The position numbers were made by a program, and so were the translations under genes. Shown here one piece after another: positions 8,140 through 16,299 of a stretch of DNA of 64,000 nucleotides (positions within the stretch are counted from its first letter, which is position 1; each line of letters starts with the position of its first letter). The stretch is from Phocaeicola plebeius (GTDB lineage Bacteria; Bacteroidota; Bacteroidia; Bacteroidales; Bacteroidaceae), in assembly GCF_003437535.1 (NCBI RefSeq), contig NZ_QSQT01000006.1, forward strand, positions 80,331 through 144,330. The letters are read 5' to 3'. The notes under the pieces are model-generated. The model searched no databases. It was given only the letters and a program-made list of their open reading frames with translations, and was not told the origin of the DNA.

Positions 8140-8997
8140 CTATACTTTCAAATAAGGTGTCAACACTTTCTCCGCACAGGCATATCCTTCCTCATATAAT
8201 TCGGTCAGTTTCTTAATATCCTTCTCGATACGATTCACCACCACTTTCTTTTCCGGCCGAATCGCTATGATACGTCCTTCATCTTCTAATTTTTCGACCA
8301 TCTCCAATTGCTCATTATACACCGCACAGCGTCGGCTAAGCACTAACCTCAGCCGAGGATAACGGCGATAAATGAACCGGGGAACCCGAATATCTTTTTC
8401 AGTCTTACGATAGCCTCTGTTACGAGTGAGAACTACTACATTCTTTTCATAGCCCTGACTCATGGCCCGCAAGACAGGTATAGAATCAACAATACCTCCA
8501 TCGAGCATAGGACGCCCATCTACATACGTAATCGGACAGACATACGGAAGACTGCTTGAAGCTTTGGCAATATCCACCAATCTCCAGCCATCCCGGTTTT
8601 CTTTCTCTTCCAGATAACAAGCCCTTCCCGTCACGCAATTGGTCGTTACCATTTCAAAACGGGCAGGATTATTAAAATAGGCTTGAAAATCGTAGGGAAG
8701 AATCTTGGTGGGAAACAAGTCATAAAGCAAATGCTGATCCAGAATACTATGCTGATACCAGAGGTATTTCAAACCGATATAATGATATTCTGCCAGCATA
8801 TCGATGTTGCTAAACTTTGCCCGCCCTCGCTGATGAGACATATACGACAATCCGTTACAAGCTCCTGCTGACACACCTATCACATAAGGGAACTGCATGT
8901 GGTGATCCATCATGAAATCCAAGACTCCACAAGTAAACACCCCTCGCATACCTCCTCCTTCGAGAACCAACCCTGTTTTTTGCAAATCCAGATTCAT
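8140..8997 (-). CDS. Patatin-like phospholipase (YjjU/RssA type)
   Basis: A 285-residue cytoplasmic serine hydrolase. The oxyanion-hole glycine loop EGGGMRG lies near residue 13, the nucleophile Ser in GVSAGACNG near residue 44, and the catalytic Asp in the DGG motif (MLDGGIVDSIPV) near residue 167. The Ser-Asp dyad of patatins is thus complete. The family acts on acyl chains of phospholipids, but the substrate here is unknown. It is transcribed divergently from the aminopeptidase P gene; a minus-strand -7 box (TATATTTG) is at 9032-9039. No signal peptide is seen. Confidence 0.9.
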   Translation of the reverse strand: MNLDLQKTGLVLEGGGMRGVFTCGVLDFMMDHHMQFPYVIGVSAGACNGLSYMSHQRGRAKFSNIDMLAEYHYIGLKYLWYQHSILDQHLLYDLFPTKILPYDFQAYFNNPARFEMVTTNCVTGRACYLEEKENRDGWRLVDIAKASSSLPYVCPITYVDGRPMLDGGIVDSIPVLRAMSQGYEKNVVVLTRNRGYRKTEKDIRVPRFIYRRYPRLRLVLSRRCAVYNEQLEMVEKLEDEGRIIAIRPEKKVVVNRIEKDIKKLTELYEEGYACAEKVLTPYLKV

Positions 8998-9082
8998 ACG
9001 ACCTCAGTTTTTAAAGTAATCTTGGTAATTGCAAATATATGTTTTTCCATTACACCGCAGCCATTTTTTCTATTTTATTTAC

Positions 9083-9090
9083 TACATTTG
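9083..9090 (+). promoter_or_regulatory. -7 promoter element of aminopeptidase P gene
   Basis: TACATTTG matches TAnnTTTG. It lies 42 bp before the ATG at 9132 and downstream of the longer-frame start at 9039, supporting the shorter protein. A good -33 TTTG is not seen. Confidence 0.45.
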
Positions 9091-9131
9091 CAACATTATT
9101 TTCACAAACATTACATCAAAAAGAAATAACT

Positions 9132-10523
9132 ATGTTTGATTCTCTTACTTATCAAAAACGTCGGAAAGCGCTGCGGGAAAAGATGAGCAACGGTATCATT
9201 CTTATTTTAGGAAACAATGAAGCACCGGCCAACTACCCCGACAACACATACAAGTTCAGACAAGACAGTTCTTTTGTCTATTTCTTCGGACATTCACACC
9301 CGGGTTATGCCGGCATCATCGACATAGACAATGGCAAAGATTATTTCTTTGGAAATGATGTCGACATGGACGACATCATCTGGATGGGCCCGCAACCCAG
9401 TGTAAAAGAACTGGCGGCACAGGTGGGAGTTGAGAAAAGCTATCCTTTCGATATGTTGAAAGAAATAGTGGGAAAAGCCATCGCTCAGCGAAGAAAAATC
9501 CACTTCCTCCCTCCCTATCGCTACGATAATATGATGCTGCTGGAAGATTTGACAGGTATCCGGGCATCCATGACTAAACAGCACGCTTCTCTTGAACTGA
9601 TTAAGGCGGTCGTATCGTTGCGTTCAGTAAAAGAAGAATGTGAAATCGCAGAAATCGACAAGGCCTGCAACGTAGGATATGAAATGCATACGGCAGCCAT
9701 GCGTCTGTGCAAACCGGGAGTATCCGAGCAATACATAGCCGGAGTGCTTGACGGTATCGCTTCATCTTACGGACGAATGGTTTCATTTGCCACTATTCTT
9801 ACGCAAAACGGACAGACCCTGCACAATCACGACCACAGTCACATCTTGCAAGAAGGCAGACTAATGCTGACGGATGCAGGAGCCGAACTGATGAATTATT
9901 ACTGTTCAGACCATACCCGTACAATCCCTGTAGGAGGAAAATTTACTGGTCGCCAGCGTGACATCTACGGCATCGTACTTGCCTGCCATGACAAGGCACT
10001 GGAACTGGCACGACCAGGAGTGACATACAAGTCGGTACACCTGGAAGTATGTAAGGTACTTACAGAAGGGCTGAAAGGACTGGGCTTGATGAAAGGAAAT
10101 ACCGATGAAGCTGTAGCTGCAGGCGCTCATGCCTTATTCCTGCCGCACGGATTGGGACACATGATGGGACTGGACGTACACGATATGGAAGACTTAGGCC
10201 AGTGCTACGTGGGTTATGACGAAGAAGTGCAACCATCCACTCAGTTCGGACTGGCTTCGCTCCGTATGGGAAGAAAACTCCAGAAGGGTTTTGTCATTAC
10301 CGATGAACCGGGATGCTACTTTATTCCAGCCCTGATTGATAAATGGAAGGCAGAAAAACTACACACCAATTTCTTGAATTTCGATGAAATCGAAAAATAC
10401 AAGGACTTCGGAGGTATCCGTCTGGAAGATGATATCCTGATTACCGAAAACGGATCCAGATTCCTGGGCGAAAAACGTATCCCCATCACGTTTGATGAGG
10501 TAGAAGCCATCATGAATGAATAA
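9132..10523 (+). CDS. Xaa-Pro aminopeptidase (M24B)
   Basis: A 463-residue cytoplasmic metallopeptidase that removes N-terminal residues before proline. The N-terminal creatinase-like domain covers about residues 1-170. In the pita-bread domain all five metal ligands can be traced: Asp in LTDAGAE, Asp in SDHTRT, His in LPHGLGHMMG, Glu in TDEPGCYF and Glu in RLEDDILIT. The start at 9132 was chosen over the upstream ATG at 9039, which would add a 31-residue segment that contains the -7 box. The next gene begins 40 bp downstream in the same direction, so the two peptidases may share a transcript. Confidence 0.93.
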   Translation: MFDSLTYQKRRKALREKMSNGIILILGNNEAPANYPDNTYKFRQDSSFVYFFGHSHPGYAGIIDIDNGKDYFFGNDVDMDDIIWMGPQPSVKELAAQVGVEKSYPFDMLKEIVGKAIAQRRKIHFLPPYRYDNMMLLEDLTGIRASMTKQHASLELIKAVVSLRSVKEECEIAEIDKACNVGYEMHTAAMRLCKPGVSEQYIAGVLDGIASSYGRMVSFATILTQNGQTLHNHDHSHILQEGRLMLTDAGAELMNYYCSDHTRTIPVGGKFTGRQRDIYGIVLACHDKALELARPGVTYKSVHLEVCKVLTEGLKGLGLMKGNTDEAVAAGAHALFLPHGLGHMMGLDVHDMEDLGQCYVGYDEEVQPSTQFGLASLRMGRKLQKGFVITDEPGCYFIPALIDKWKAEKLHTNFLNFDEIEKYKDFGGIRLEDDILITENGSRFLGEKRIPITFDEVEAIMNE

Positions 10524-10563
10524 TTACGTATTTATTAACTCTATAACCATAAAGATCAAAACA

Positions 10564-11757
10564 ATGAACAAACTGATTTTAGTAGCTGTTGCAGGACTTT
10601 GCTTTGGTAACATCTATGCAAAAAATCCGAAGAAAGACAAAGCTGAAGAAGGATTCGTATTTACAACCGTAAAAGAAAACCCTATTACTTCCATAAAGAA
10701 CCAGAATCGTTCAAGTACATGCTGGTCATTCTCCAGCCTTGGATTTCTGGAATCAGAATTGCTGCGTGAAGGAAAAGGAGAGTTTGACCTTTCTGAAATG
10801 TTTGTAGTGCACAAAACCATGGAAGACCGTGCGGTAAATTATGTACGCTATCACGGAGATGCTTCGTTCTCACCGGGCGGAAGCTTTGAAGACATCGTTT
10901 TCTGCTACAAGAATTACGGTATGGTTCCTCAGGACGTAATGCCGGGTATCGAATACGGTGACTCACTGCCTAACCACAATGAGCTGGATGCGGTAGCTGG
11001 AGCATACGTACAAGCTATTGGAAAAGGCAATCAGAGCAAACTGAGTCCGGTATGGAAAAAAGGCGTCACAGCCATTTACGATACTTACCTGGGAGAATGT
11101 CCAAAAGAATTTACCTACAAAGGAAAGACTTACACTCCGAGAACATTTGCAGATGAAGTGCTTGGACTGAATATGAACGACTATGTATCACTGACTTCTT
11201 ACACACATCATCCTTTCTACCAGACCTTCAGCATCGAGGTACAGGACAACTGGCGCAACGCATTGTCTTACAACTTGCCTATCGATGAACTGATGGAAGT
11301 GATGGACAATGCCATCAACAACGGATATACTTTCGCATGGGGAGCTGATGTCAGCGAAGAAGGATTTACCCGCGACGGTATTGCCGTATGTCCGAATGCA
11401 GAAAAAGGAGCCGAACTGACTGGTTCAGATATGGCACACTGGCTGGGCTTGAGCAAAGCAGACAAGCGCAAGGAACTGACCAGCAAACCGCTTCCTGAAA
11501 TTGAAGTGACTCAGGAAATGCGTCAGGTAGCATTCGACAACTGGGAAACTACCGATGACCACGGAATGCTTATCTACGGTATCGCTAAAGACCAGAACGG
11601 CAAAGAATACTACATGGTGAAAAACTCATGGGGATTAAGCGGCAAGTACAAAGGTATCTGGTATGCATCTAAAGCTTTTGCCAAATACAAAACCATGAAC
11701 ATACTGGTGAACAAGAAAGCAATCCCTGCACACATCGCAAAAAAATTAGGATTCTAA
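10564..11757 (+). CDS. C1B-family cysteine aminopeptidase, exported
   Basis: A 397-residue papain-fold peptidase related to bleomycin hydrolase/PepC. A signal peptide is visible (MNKLILVAVAGLCFGNIYA), so it is exported, unlike the cytoplasmic PepC of lactobacilli. Catalytic Cys lies in SSTCWSFSS, His in DDHGMLIYG and Asn in VKNSWG. The start at 10564 was taken because it puts the signal sequence first; an upstream ATG at 10516 overlaps the previous gene and adds unrelated residues. A strong terminator follows at 11786. Confidence 0.9.
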   Translation: MNKLILVAVAGLCFGNIYAKNPKKDKAEEGFVFTTVKENPITSIKNQNRSSTCWSFSSLGFLESELLREGKGEFDLSEMFVVHKTMEDRAVNYVRYHGDASFSPGGSFEDIVFCYKNYGMVPQDVMPGIEYGDSLPNHNELDAVAGAYVQAIGKGNQSKLSPVWKKGVTAIYDTYLGECPKEFTYKGKTYTPRTFADEVLGLNMNDYVSLTSYTHHPFYQTFSIEVQDNWRNALSYNLPIDELMEVMDNAINNGYTFAWGADVSEEGFTRDGIAVCPNAEKGAELTGSDMAHWLGLSKADKRKELTSKPLPEIEVTQEMRQVAFDNWETTDDHGMLIYGIAKDQNGKEYYMVKNSWGLSGKYKGIWYASKAFAKYKTMNILVNKKAIPAHIAKKLGF

Positions 11758-11785
11758 GGTCCTATTATATAGACTAATTATAAAT

Positions 11786-11834
11786 AAAAAGCGGCTCGTT
11801 CCATAAATTTAAGATGGAATGAGCCGCTTTTTTC
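11786..11834 (+). terminator. Terminator after C1 aminopeptidase
   Basis: An 18-bp stem with one mismatched pair (11786-11803 with 11815-11832) around an 11-nt loop, with an A-run before and a T-run after. Confidence 0.85.
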
Positions 11835-11862
11835 TTTCTTTTTACTAATTTTACGGATTGAA

Positions 11863-11991
11863 GTGGATAAGAAGATTTTATCCAATTACAAGTTTTGCCG
11901 ATTTGGTTACTGCAACAAAGTCGTACAGGCTTACAACCGGCAGATTGGCGAACCCCCACCCGAAAAGAAAAAAAAGAAAAAACATATATAA
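11863..11991 (+). CDS. Possible 42-residue ORF abutting recJ
   Basis: A GTG-started frame that stops with TAA directly against the ATG of recJ (TAAATG). It encodes a protein-like sequence, with FCRFGYCNKVVQAYNRQ followed by a Pro/Lys-rich tail (EPPPEKKKKKK), rather than the low-complexity output usual for spacer DNA. It could be a small coupled protein or the relic of a longer gene. I see no ATG in frame and no clear promoter, and I do not recognise a family. Weak support. Confidence 0.25.
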   Translation: MDKKILSNYKFCRFGYCNKVVQAYNRQIGEPPPEKKKKKKHI

Positions 11992-13713
11992 ATGAACTAC
12001 AAATGGAACTATCAACCTCCAACACTTCAAGAAAGAGAAGCTGCCAGAGCCCTCTCCAGAGAGATTGGCATCAGTCCTATTTTATGTAAGCTACTGCAGG
12101 AAAGAGGTATCCATTCTGCCGCAGAGGCCAAACGGTTTTTCCGACCTCAGCTTAATGACCTCCATGACCCGTTCCTAATGAACGACATGGACGTGGCAGT
12201 GGAACGCCTAAACCTGGCCATGGGACGAAAAGAGCGTATCCTGGTGTATGGAGATTATGACGTGGACGGCACTACGGCTGTCGCCCTTGTTTTCAAATTT
12301 CTTCAACAGTTCTACTCGAACATCGATTATTATATCCCCGACCGATATAATGAAGGGTATGGTGTGTCAAAAAAGGGAGTCGACTATGCTTACTCTACCG
12401 GAGTAAAACTGGTCATCGTACTGGACTGTGGTATCAAGGCGGTAGAAGAAATCAGTTACGCCAAAGAAAAAGGCATCGATTTCATTATCTGCGACCATCA
12501 TGTACCCGATGAGGTACTTCCTCCTGCTGCCGCCATTCTGAATGCCAAGCGTCCGGATTCTACGTATCCATACGAACACCTGTCTGGTTGCGGAGTAGGA
12601 TTCAAGTTTATGCAAGCTTTTGCCCAGAACAACGGCATTGAGTTTCATCAGCTTACTCCCCTGCTCGATTTGGTAGCAGTCAGCATCGCATCCGACATTG
12701 TACCTATTATGGGAGAAAACCGTATTTTGGCCTATCACGGACTGCGTCAGCTCAATGCTAATCCCAGCATCGGCCTGAAAGCCATTATTGATGTATGCGG
12801 ACTGGCTGAAAAAGAAATTACGATGAGTGACATCGTATTCAAGATAGGTCCCCGCATCAATGCTTCGGGAAGAATACAAAACGGAAAGGAAGCGGTCGAC
12901 TTGCTGATTGAAAAGGATTTTGCGTCTGCATTGAAAAAGAGCAACCGCATCAACAGCTACAACGAAACGCGTAAGGACCTCGACAAGAACATGACAGAAG
13001 AGGCCAATAAAATCGTGGATAACCTGTCCGACTTGTCTGAAAGAAGATCTATCGTGATTTTCAATGAGGACTGGCACAAGGGAGTCATCGGAATTGTCGC
13101 TTCGCGTCTGACGGAAATCTACTACCGTCCTGCCGTGGTCTTGACACGTACCGAGAACCTGGCTACGGGATCAGCACGTTCTGTTTCCGGCTTCGATGTA
13201 TACAAAGCCATAGAACATTGCCGTGACCTACTGGAGAATTTTGGCGGGCATACCTATGCGGCCGGTTTATCCATGAAGGTGGAAAATGTGCCGGAATTTA
13301 CCAGACGGTTTGAAGAATACGTAACCAACCACATTCTTCCGGAGCAGACCAACGCTACCATCCAGATTGATGCACAACTGGACTTCAGAGACATTACTCC
13401 GAAGTTTTTCTTCGACCTGAAGAAGTTCAACCCATTTGGTCCAGAGAACCACAAGCCTGTTTTCGCAACCTTGAATGTGTACGATTATGGTACCAGCAAG
13501 GTGGTAGGAAGAGACCAGGAACACATCAAACTGGAACTGGTGGACAACAAGTCGAACAACGTCATGAACGGTATCGCTTTCGGACAAAGTTCACAGGTGC
13601 GTTACATCAAGACCAAACAGTCGTTCAATATCTGTTATACCATTGAGGAAAATACCCATAAGCGGGGAGAAATCCAACTACAGATAGAAGACATCAAGCC
13701 CAGTCGAAGTTAG
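11992..13713 (+). CDS. recJ: Single-stranded-DNA exonuclease RecJ
   Basis: A 573-residue 5'-3' single-strand exonuclease for recombination and mismatch repair. The DHH phosphoesterase motifs are visible: YGDYDVDGTTA (motif I), the Asp in VLDCG, DHHVPDE (motif III) and the DHHA1 glycine-rich segment NFGGHTYAAG. A C-terminal OB-fold part covers about residues 450-570. It is followed after 6 bp by recQ, a natural pairing: RecQ unwinds and RecJ degrades the 5' strand at gaps and stalled forks. Confidence 0.96.
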   Translation: MNYKWNYQPPTLQEREAARALSREIGISPILCKLLQERGIHSAAEAKRFFRPQLNDLHDPFLMNDMDVAVERLNLAMGRKERILVYGDYDVDGTTAVALVFKFLQQFYSNIDYYIPDRYNEGYGVSKKGVDYAYSTGVKLVIVLDCGIKAVEEISYAKEKGIDFIICDHHVPDEVLPPAAAILNAKRPDSTYPYEHLSGCGVGFKFMQAFAQNNGIEFHQLTPLLDLVAVSIASDIVPIMGENRILAYHGLRQLNANPSIGLKAIIDVCGLAEKEITMSDIVFKIGPRINASGRIQNGKEAVDLLIEKDFASALKKSNRINSYNETRKDLDKNMTEEANKIVDNLSDLSERRSIVIFNEDWHKGVIGIVASRLTEIYYRPAVVLTRTENLATGSARSVSGFDVYKAIEHCRDLLENFGGHTYAAGLSMKVENVPEFTRRFEEYVTNHILPEQTNATIQIDAQLDFRDITPKFFFDLKKFNPFGPENHKPVFATLNVYDYGTSKVVGRDQEHIKLELVDNKSNNVMNGIAFGQSSQVRYIKTKQSFNICYTIEENTHKRGEIQLQIEDIKPSRS

Positions 13714-13719
13714 CGACTC

Positions 13720-15615
13720 ATGACTGACTACCGAAAAATCCTGAAACAATACTGGGGATATGACAATTTCCGAGGCATACAGGAAGACATTATCCGCAGC
13801 ATAGGCGAAGGCCGGGACACATTGGGACTCATGCCCACAGGAGGTGGTAAATCCATCACCTTTCAAGTGCCCGCCCTCGCCCAAGAAGGGTTATGCCTGG
13901 TCATTACCCCTCTGATTGCCCTGATGAAAGACCAGGTGAGAAACCTGCGCGAACGGGGCATCAAAGCAACCGCCATCTATTCCGGCATGACGCGCGAAGA
14001 GATTGTCATCGCATTGGAGAACTGCATCTTCGGCAACTACAAATTCCTTTATGTATCTCCGGAAAGACTGGACACCGAAATCTTTCAAATCAAACTCCGC
14101 AGCATGCACGTCAGCCTCATCACCGTGGATGAGTCACACTGCATCTCGCAATGGGGATACGACTTCCGCCCTGCTTACCTGAAAATAGCGGATATACGTC
14201 AGCTACTCCCGGAAGTTCCCGTCATCGCACTGACGGCCACTGCCACTCCGGAAGTGGTCAGCGACATCCAGCAACGCCTTCAGTTCCGCCAGGAAAATGT
14301 GTTCCGCATGAGCTTTGAACGGAAGAACCTGGCCTACGTGGTACGTCATACGGAAGACAAGGAAAGCGAACTGCTCCACATCCTGCAACGCGTCGACGGG
14401 TCGGGAATTGTCTATACCCGCAACCGGAAAAAGACGAAAGAGATTTCCCAGTTCCTGAACCGCAACCACATCACAGCCACTTTTTATCATGCCGGACTCA
14501 ACGACGAGACCAAAGATTCCCGACAAAAAGCCTGGCTGAAAGGAGAATTCCGTGTAATGGTAGCCACCAATGCCTTTGGTATGGGAATTGACAAACCAGA
14601 CGTACGCGTGGTTATCCATGCCGATGTGCCCGACTCGCCCGAAGCCTACTTTCAGGAAGCCGGACGAGCTGGAAGAGACGGCATGAAAGCCTATGCCGTA
14701 CTGCTGTTCTGTGCCCGCGATAAAATCACACTCAAACAGCGGGTAAGCGATACATTTCCCGAGAAAAGTTATATCCGAAAAATTTACGAAGACATCAACT
14801 TCTATTACCAAATGGCCATGGGAGACGGAAGAGGCTGCACCTTCGCGTTCAATATCGATGAATTCTGCCGTAACTTCAGGCACTTTCCCGTACAGACCGA
14901 CAGTGCCTTGAAAATCCTGACTCGCGCAGGCTATCTGGAATATACCGATGAGCAAGATAATGCTTCGCGCATCATGTTCACCATCACCAAGGAAGAACTG
15001 TACCGCATCCGCGAACAAAGCGAAGACACAGAGAAACTGCTTCGTATCCTACTGAGAACCTACACCGGGCTTTTCACGGACTATGCTTATTTCAGTGAAG
15101 ACAATCTGTCGACCCGTTCGGGACTGAGCAAACAACAAATCTATGAAACCCTGCTCTCGCTGAGCCGGCAGCATATCCTGCATTATATCCCCGCAAAAAA
15201 GACACCTTACATTATCTATACGCGCGAAAGACAAGAAACGGAACGCGTTTATTTAAGTAAGGAAGTCTACGAAGACAGAAAAGAAAGCTATGTGCAGCGT
15301 ATCAACGCCATGATAGAATATGCAGAAAGCGAGAACCGCTGCCGAAGCCGGATGCTGTTACGCTATTTCGGTGAAAAGAACGAGCACAATTGCGGGCAAT
15401 GTGACGTATGCCTGCAGCAACATCAGTCCGGCCTAAAGTCGGGAGAGTTTGAAGCCATCAGTCAGCAATTGCAAGCATTACTGAAAGAAAATCCGCTTTC
15501 GTTGCAAGAGATAAAGGACAAAATGCAAGTAACTGAAAACCACCTGATTAAAGTGGTATCCTACTTAGTTTCCGAGGAAATCATCCGGCAAGAGAACGGT
15601 TACCTGAAATTCTAA
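13720..15615 (+). CDS. recQ: ATP-dependent DNA helicase RecQ
   Basis: A 631-residue 3'-5' helicase. Visible: motif 0 YWGYDNFRGIQEDII, Walker A PTGGGKSITFQ, DEAH-like DESHCISQWGYDFRP, motif V ATNAFGMGIDKPDVR and motif VI QEAGRAGRDG. The RQC zinc ligands lie in CRSRMLLRYF and CGQCDVC, with a winged helix after them. The C-terminus (about 560-631) is short and does not look like a full HRDC domain. It lies 6 bp after recJ in one operon. The stop is 31 bp before the first 22-bp repeat array. Confidence 0.96.
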   Translation: MTDYRKILKQYWGYDNFRGIQEDIIRSIGEGRDTLGLMPTGGGKSITFQVPALAQEGLCLVITPLIALMKDQVRNLRERGIKATAIYSGMTREEIVIALENCIFGNYKFLYVSPERLDTEIFQIKLRSMHVSLITVDESHCISQWGYDFRPAYLKIADIRQLLPEVPVIALTATATPEVVSDIQQRLQFRQENVFRMSFERKNLAYVVRHTEDKESELLHILQRVDGSGIVYTRNRKKTKEISQFLNRNHITATFYHAGLNDETKDSRQKAWLKGEFRVMVATNAFGMGIDKPDVRVVIHADVPDSPEAYFQEAGRAGRDGMKAYAVLLFCARDKITLKQRVSDTFPEKSYIRKIYEDINFYYQMAMGDGRGCTFAFNIDEFCRNFRHFPVQTDSALKILTRAGYLEYTDEQDNASRIMFTITKEELYRIREQSEDTEKLLRILLRTYTGLFTDYAYFSEDNLSTRSGLSKQQIYETLLSLSRQHILHYIPAKKTPYIIYTRERQETERVYLSKEVYEDRKESYVQRINAMIEYAESENRCRSRMLLRYFGEKNEHNCGQCDVCLQQHQSGLKSGEFEAISQQLQALLKENPLSLQEIKDKMQVTENHLIKVVSYLVSEEIIRQENGYLKF

Positions 15616-15646
15616 CACACTCATTATAAACCTATTGTTACTTTTC

Positions 15647-15734
15647 AGTACTTCTTAGGCAGTACTGAAGTACTTCCCCGAAAGTATTCGAGTACTTCCT
15701 TGAAAGTACTGGAGTACTCCTTCGGAAGTACTGA
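15647..15734. repeat. 22-bp tandem palindromic array 1 (four units)
   Basis: Four units begin at 15647, 15669, 15691 and 15713. The palindrome AGTACT occurs at 15647, 15661, 15669, 15683 (as AGTATT), 15691, 15705, 15713 and 15727, that is, at alternating spacings of 14 and 8 bp. Successive units match at 14, 18 and 17 of 22 positions. Unit joints form 10-bp palindromes GAAGTACTTC (15667-15676) and GGAGTACTCC (15711-15720), which differ by a paired A-T to G-C change. Confidence 0.9.
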
Positions 15735-15784
15735 GAATTTCCCCCTCCGCTTTCAAATGAAAGCACAGGTTTCTCCCTACAAAA

Positions 15785-15802
15785 TAGTCAAATATTTTAC
15801 TA
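15785..15802. promoter_or_regulatory. Candidate MarR operator
   Basis: TAGTCAAATATTTTACTA is an 18-bp palindrome apart from one symmetric mismatched pair. It covers the -33 region of the promoter whose -7 box (TATATTTG) is at 15820-15827, 32 bp before the MarR start. Position, length and AT-rich core suit autoregulation by the MarR protein. Confidence 0.5.
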
Positions 15803-15819
15803 CTTCAAAAAAAAGGAGC

Positions 15820-15827
15820 TATATTTG
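15820..15827 (+). promoter_or_regulatory. -7 element of the marR-efflux operon
   Basis: TATATTTG matches TAnnTTTG; a weak -33 (TTTT) ends at 15798. It supports the ATG at 15859 and excludes the longer frame from 15700, which runs through the repeat array. Confidence 0.5.
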
Positions 15828-15858
15828 TAGCCGGATAACTAAAAAATCACCTCATAAA

Positions 15859-16299
15859 ATGAAAGAAGGAAACGAGTTCCGGGAACTCATGATACAAATT
15901 TTCCGCACTCGCATGGCCTTTCGACGCGCCATGCAACGCACCCTAAAAGATAATAATGCTGGCATCACCTTCGAAATGCTTCAAGTTTTAAGCAGTCTCT
16001 GGCATGAACAGGGCATTACCCAACAGGCACTGGCTGAACGTACAGCCAAGGACAAAGCCTGCCTGACCAATCTGATGAACAACCTGGAAAAGAAGGGATA
16101 TGTCTACCGGAAAGAGGATACGAACGACCGACGCAACAAACTGGTGTACCTCACTCCTGAAGGGGAAGCACTTAAAGTCCAGATTCGCCCGATTCTTAAT
16201 CTGGTATACGCCAATGCAGAAGAAATATTGTCTACCGAACGAACGGCAAAGATATTATCTGAATTAAAAACAGTACAAAATGTCCTTGAAGGTTTCTAA
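15859..16299 (+). CDS. MarR-family transcriptional regulator
   Basis: A 146-residue winged-helix repressor. The recognition region reads ITQQALAERTAKDKACLTNLMNNLEKKGYV and the wing has DRRNKLVYLTPEG (quoted in part: TQQALAERTAKDK, DRRNKLVYLTPEG). Helices at both ends form the dimer interface. The chosen start follows the -7 box at 15820. Its end overlaps the start of the TolC-like gene by 20 bp, so it heads a four-gene operon with a complete tripartite exporter, the usual layout of EmrR/MarR control by the exported compounds. A palindrome at 15785-15802 is the likely operator. Confidence 0.92.
   Translation: MKEGNEFRELMIQIFRTRMAFRRAMQRTLKDNNAGITFEMLQVLSSLWHEQGITQQALAERTAKDKACLTNLMNNLEKKGYVYRKEDTNDRRNKLVYLTPEGEALKVQIRPILNLVYANAEEILSTERTAKILSELKTVQNVLEGF

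Noticed and set aside
14203..15018. Long antisense ORF (271 codons) over recQ
   Set aside because: It is a shadow of the GC-rich recQ coding frame, with no promoter and no recognisable domain.
15647..15734. CRISPR array
   Set aside because: The units are contiguous 22-bp tandem repeats without unique spacers and no cas genes are present; the same holds for arrays 2 and 3.
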